The position numbers were made by a program, and so were the translations under genes. Shown piece after piece: positions 59,061 to 64,000 of a DNA stretch of 64,000 nt; position 1 is the stretch's first letter, and each line of letters begins with the position of its first letter. Location of the stretch: the NCBI GenBank assembly GCA_036244855.1, contig BQKZ01000559.1, positions 97,259-161,258 on the forward strand, in the 5' to 3' direction. This stretch comes from Temnopleurus reevesii (lineage: Eukaryota > Echinodermata > Echinoidea > Temnopleuroida > Temnopleuridae). The notes under the pieces are model-generated. The model did not search any database and was not told where the DNA came from. It was given only the letters and a program-made list of their open reading frames with translations.

Positions 59061-59717
59061 GACAATTTTTAGTGGGGCGATGTGGATAGTGGGAATCAAC
59101 CAGCTAACACATATATTCACATTTTAGAAAAACTTACCCAGCTGATATTTTGACAGGAAAAATGAAATATCAACCAATACATTTTTGTAACTGATATAAA
59201 TACAAAATGCAATAATGAATACAATATATGTTGTATTCTTTTCATCGATTGTTTTCAATTGTTCTTTTTAACAGTGTACATTTAATTTCAGTTACCCAAT
59301 ACTACATACTTTTACAAAACCCATTGTGGTATTTTGCTCATGCTTGTTGAAATGTGCTCTAGAAAAAGATAGCTATTCATTTCTTAACCAATATAATTCT
59401 GTACAACATATTCCCCAACTCTTTCATGGGGAGAAAAATCGGTGAAGAGAAATATTCATATCTGTAATAGGAAGTTTTGTAAGATATGTTGGTGTTCAAA
59501 CCTCAAAATATCAAGGATAACAATCATGATTTTAATGTTAAACAATTTTATATTTTACATTGAAATTTCTATATTTGTTTATTAATTCTAATCTAAGCGT
59601 AATCATGAAACATTGCATGAATAAACGATGTTTGACAGAGCTGCACTTCATTCACCCAAGAGTCAGTTGAACTACTCACATTTGTGAACAGACGGTCATT
59701 AAAAGCACTGTCCGTCA
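59061..59717. other. Non-coding stretch, nothing recognised
   Basis: AT-rich; no feature seen. Confidence 0.5.
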
Positions 59718-59838
59718 TTGTCAGATGAAGATATAGGAGAGCTGTCAAACCATTGCACTGTACATACTCATGAACACTTCACGCAGAGTATCAGTCTATT
59801 GACATCCTCTAGAGGCGTATGCCATCTGAAATCACAAA
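59718..59838 (+). other. Possible exon ending in a strong donor
   Basis: A frame whose product starts SDEDIGELSNH and continues with balanced H, S, T and L residues to CHLKSQ meets AAAG/GTACGT at 59836-59845, an almost ideal splice donor. Directly after it the sequence turns T-rich, like an intron. No acceptor with a good pyrimidine tract is seen upstream and I do not recognise the product, so chance remains likely. Confidence 0.2.
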
Positions 59839-60285
59839 GGTACGTTTTTATTTTATTTTTCATCCGTATTTCATTCTTTGTTTTGTTGTTAGGTGTCTGG
59901 TGTTACCCGTCGCAAAACGAACTAATAAAATTGTAAAATGTTGGAGGCTTAAGCACATAACTACCCTCAGGAGTGGCATTTTCTCCTGCAAAAGGGTCGT
60001 TTGAGGCGCCTTTATATGATTTCATTTCCTTAGAATGTAAGTCGCCCTTTGCACCTCAGGAACGGCCCCTTAAAAGTTATGTCAGTCAAGAAAAACTAGC
60101 CGTAGATGTGATATACGAGAGAATGTTCGTAATGACAACTTTCCCTTTTGTTTCTTTACGGAAACGTTTAAGTATGCCCAATTTACTCGTAAATCTTATA
60201 AAACAAAAAGTGTCATAATGTAGGTAACGGTTTATTTGAAACTTTTCATGCAAAATTAGAATGCGGAACCCTAAACTTAATCACA
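59839..60285. other. Non-coding stretch, nothing recognised
   Basis: The open frame at 59973-60218 has no recognised motif. Confidence 0.45.
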
Positions 60286-60420
60286 CCCCACACATACACA
60301 CATACACACATACGCACAGTACACACATATACCAACATGAATATGTAATGTTATGGCTACATATTCATATACGTACTTAACACAAACACACAAATACGCA
60401 TAAAGTGCACACCCATACAA
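60286..60420 (+). repeat. Degenerate CA/ACAT repeat
   Basis: ACACATACACAC-type units, densest at 60286-60330. Confidence 0.85.
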
Positions 60421-61371
60421 GAACCAAATGGAGAAATGCATCAAACCATTCTTAAAACTACTGTTTATCGTAATGTTAATGCAATTAACTAAAATTGAGT
60501 TTGTAAGTGAAAATGAAAATTCAAACTTCGATATTTCAGTTCATGCATATTTGCTCTTGATGTAAAGTATATACCTTTCTTATTTTCAAACAATCTTCTT
60601 GTGCTCAATTCTGCTGTTCAAGAACAATATTACGAAATGTAAGACAGTGTATACACTAAATTCAACCTTTCAGCCTAATTTCTAGCCCTGTTCTTTTATT
60701 TGTTACAATATAGATCGCATCTCGCATTACGTCTGCCTTACAAATATACCGCCGATATTGATTCAAATCTCTGGCAAATACTGAAATAGACGAAATAGTG
60801 GTTGAGGCGGCTCGTCCTGTCAAAGGTAAATACAAGACTGTTGAAACAGATAAAATAAACGTAAAGGTTGGGACATTGAAATTGGCATTAACAATACAGG
60901 GTTGGAGTACTTTCAGGGGAAGTGATCACACATTTTGCCATTTTAAACAATGGAAGCGGTTATGAAGGGTTTGATTTGCACACCTCATGTATTTAGCACA
61001 ATTTTTTTTTTCGTTTGCCTATTTTGGTCGTATTTGAAGTTCGATGCAGGTGTCTTGAGGACAAAGCTCGCATTCTATGTATGCCGATCAGTATGAAATT
61101 TCTAAGATTAAGATTGTTCGTCATCACTATACTTCATTTCTAGAGCATGATAAGCTGTCAGAGGGCCTAAAGATATCACCAGAATTACATTCTTAAATTG
61201 GATTCGGGACCATAATCATGCACTGATACTTCAAAATTATCATTATAATGTGAGCGTGCGCCTCCGAAATACCCTTTTTTCTAAACCGGCAGAATTTCCA
61301 GAATATTATCATACATTTAAATTTTAAGAAAATTGTATCGATGAAGCATTTGTTCCACTTGCCTTACGGCA
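60421..61371. other. Non-coding stretch, nothing recognised
   Basis: AT-rich unique-looking sequence. Confidence 0.5.
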
Positions 61372-61375
61372 AACA

Positions 61376-61412
<37 letters not shown>

Positions 61413-61423
61413 ACATACACACA
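61372..61423 (+). repeat. (CA)n microsatellite
   Basis: A CA run with TA interruptions toward its right end. Confidence 0.95.
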
Positions 61424-64000
61424 TGCTGCATTTAATTTCTTACTTTACAAGGTCGGGTAGAGAAATGGAGGAAAGCGAGAGAGAAGATGCTCAAGAATCC
61501 TTCAGCCATAGCGTTTTCTGCCACGCAGTTGTCAAAGAAAATAGAAGGATCCGATGTTGTTGTGGTTCACTTCAAATCAGGGGTTAATGGTATTTTTTCA
61601 TCGGATATATCTCGGCTAGCTGTTGGGAAGTTTTCATAGCAGCTCGCGTGGCGTATTTTCCTTTATCCTGCTTTCCCACTCTCCCTCTGCCACTTATTAC
61701 AAGCTTTGATTTTCCCCCCTAAGTATCCTGAAGACCTAAAAATAAATTCCGCTCGCATTTGGGTTGCCTCAGACAGACAACTTAAAATTCGTAACATTAG
61801 AAGCTTGGATGATCCTTAAAATAATAATACTTATGCACTTATGATGTGCTAATGGCATTCATTAAACGGGATGTAAACGGAAATATTGTGATAGGTAAGA
61901 CGTTTGGATGCGATGGGACAGTGCACACAGCAATATATAACAAGACACTCCAGCTCGTGTCATGTTACACATGTTCTGGTCTCATCCTTCAAACTTGCAT
62001 ATATCCACAAGTATAGACTTCATCCTACCTTCATGCTTCGATATTTGTGTTGCCTGTAGACAATTTGAAAGGAACAGTATTTCTTTTTTTGTTGGCAGAG
62101 AATGTTTTAAGTTACTAAAGATGAATTATGCCGACCAACATTGAACACTTAAGATCGTGGATAAGTTGTGAGTACCAAGTATGGATTCACCTTTTCAACC
62201 AACTTCTTTATTCGTACATTGTCCTTTTAGTTTTAGGTTTGTGAGGATTTTTCTTATTTTCCAGGTTTATCAGGAATTCACACCAGACCGTCAGAGATTT
62301 TGAAATAAAGTGAATTAAAATATACCTTGGACAATGTTGGAAAATGTTACTGATATTTTCCAAAACTTTGTGAATTATTTCTAACCACAACCAAAAGTTT
62401 AAAAGTTTTTAATCCCTAATTGAGAGTAGTAAATTTTTAATAGGGGAATGTTTGGTAAGAAAACTTAAATGTCATATCAATAAACTATAAAAATGAAATG
62501 GAAATCTTAAGAAAATCAAACATAGTGCAAAGACTTTTCTTTTCCTGATAAAAGAAAAACACAAACTCTGAGCACATTCCTCCATCTTTGATATATTGAT
62601 ACTTTGACACAATGACAGTACTTTTGACTGACACGTATGATTTGATTATTGTAGAAACGATTCTCTTATAATAATGTCAATATTAGTGCCTAGATAAACA
62701 TTAAATGTTTTACATGACATGGAATCAGGAGTTATTATGCTTAAGGAAGATTTCCAGCCAGCAATCACAAGGGCTTTACAAAATGGCGACAAGCAAACTC
62801 GCGGTTAAGTCGGGGTCAATCGAATAAAGAGCGTTCCAGTAACATTACCGTGATAGGAAAACAAGAATATACTAGTGAGAGGGGTTACCATCATAATATT
62901 ATCATACAAATTGGAAAATCATTGCCGTCTTCTCCTGGCGCAAGCTGGTCCCCATTAAGACGAAAATTTTCCATCGTTTTTAGATTTTCAACAGTGTCAT
63001 TAGAAATGGTATCACTGGCAGGAAAGTCAAATTATGAGCACCTGGATTGGTTGGAGGGATATCTGTCAGTGACTCTCTGCTCTTGACATTTAACTTGAAA
63101 TACGTGTGCGGCCACATTCATACGCACTGCTGGCGTCTGGTAGCATCATGGCTAGCAGTGATTAGCTCTGATTTAACGTTATGTAAGCTAAGTTAAATTA
63201 TATTAATTGTATTATTGTTAAGTGCTTAAATGAGACCATATCACAGGCCGTTGATTGATAAACTCACTGCTTTTCGCATTTCTATATGCACAATATAGTA
63301 CATTATTTGTGTATGCATGTTCTTACTTTTTGCTGTGCTTACAGTCAATACTTAAATTATGCGTTACAGAGGTGATTATCTTACTATCAAAAGTGGTGTT
63401 TTTTTTTTTCTTTTTCTACACTTTCATATTGGCATGATGCTTGGATGATACAACTATACTAAGTATTTACAACTGTGTATACCCCGAGCGCATTGCACAG
63501 TACGATTTGGACCGGGGCGACCTGACGGTTTTGGAGAGCCGAGTGACAGTTATTTTGCCAGCCAGCGATTGTCGATCGTAATGCGGGTGATTTTTACCAA
63601 AACATTGGCGGCGATTACGATGAGATGTTTAGTGAGAAAACTCTTGGTAAAGCCGCTGTGGAGTGTAGTTAAGTTGTGACCAAACGGGTGATGTATGTAG
63701 AAGGTAAGGGAGGGAGAAAAGGGGGAAACTACTCCGTACTGCACCACGCACACACCCTTCAGGACAGTATTACAGCTCTCCACTCTTAAAGAAGCCAGAC
63801 GCATAATCCCCTTCTTGAACGATTATTTGTCAAAATAACCGAGAGGAAGATAAAAAATCCTAGTGCTCTAGGAATAAGAACAACAAAGTCGGCGTGAAAA
63901 GCTAAAGGAAACAATACTTTCCTCTCCCTATCGCGTACAGTTAGATAGCAACGTTTTCTTTCAGGCAAAGTTTAGGTGACAAATCCACATTTTTGTACGT
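61424..64000. other. Non-coding stretch to the window end
   Basis: An ATGGCGACAAGC context at 62782 opens a 14-codon frame containing a GTTAAGT donor-like site, which is too little to call. An imperfect hairpin CACTGCTGGC...GCTAGCAGTG lies at 63125-63161. The part 63480-63800 is GC- and CpG-richer. No gene recognised. Confidence 0.4.

Noticed and set aside
1..64000. CRISPR array, prophage, operon or integrated viral genome
   Set aside because: No regularly spaced identical repeats, no dense same-strand coding, no capsid, integrase or polymerase frames other than the LINE fragment; the DNA is eukaryotic in character.

Overview
The window looks like AT-rich, non-coding nuclear DNA from a highly polymorphic marine invertebrate. 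An echinoderm such as a sea urchin or sea star is my best guess, but this is inference and no marker settles it. The signs are scattered microsatellites, tRNA-derived SINE pieces, several families of inverted-repeat (MITE/foldback) elements, LINE 3' tails, a 5'-truncated LINE, assembly gaps, and duplicated segments that look like unmerged haplotypes. There is no bacterial-style gene organisation, rRNA, convincing tRNA gene, CRISPR array or complete protein-coding gene. Most open frames of 60-130 codons are low-complexity or chance frames.

Layout. 1-2175: no recognisable gene. 2176-4674: two diverged copies of one segment joined at a single N (3715); the first copy carries a small MITE and ends in a LINE reverse-transcriptase C-terminal fragment. 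4752-7440: a motif of about 30 bp recurs six times. Embedded there are a foldback element (4989-5162) and, next to it on the minus strand, a short putative first exon (5207-5308) under a promoter-like cluster of CRE, DRE-like and CCAAT motifs; this is the best candidate gene fragment. 7441-11425: mostly plain, with one GC-richer island near 8.2 kb. 11426-12889: an apparently exact 592-bp duplication around a single N (12297). 12890-22276: simple repeats and one possible LINE tail. 22277-29956: a near-palindromic element family of about 235 bp, with four of its six copies clustered at 28.3-30.0 kb around a third single-N duplication (28348). 30-41 kb: two gaps' worth of homopolymer and gap sequence at the start, a TATA/CCAAT promoter-like site (32.5 kb), two TIR elements (34.4 and 35.3 kb), a (TA)n tract, and a cluster of two small TIR elements with diverged direct repeats (38.5-39.7 kb). 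41-49 kb: three tRNA-derived SINE pieces, one of them between perfect 19-bp inverted repeats, plus the sixth copy of the palindromic family. 49-58 kb: small perfect hairpins and a large imperfect foldback of about 700 bp (56.8-57.5 kb). 58-64 kb: an N gap, GC-richer islands and CA repeats.

No set of genes here can be said to work together. What organises the window is transposable-element activity, especially palindromic elements, together with unresolved heterozygosity in the assembly. Three single-N joins each have the same segment on both sides, so gene or element counts in this window should be read with that in mind.
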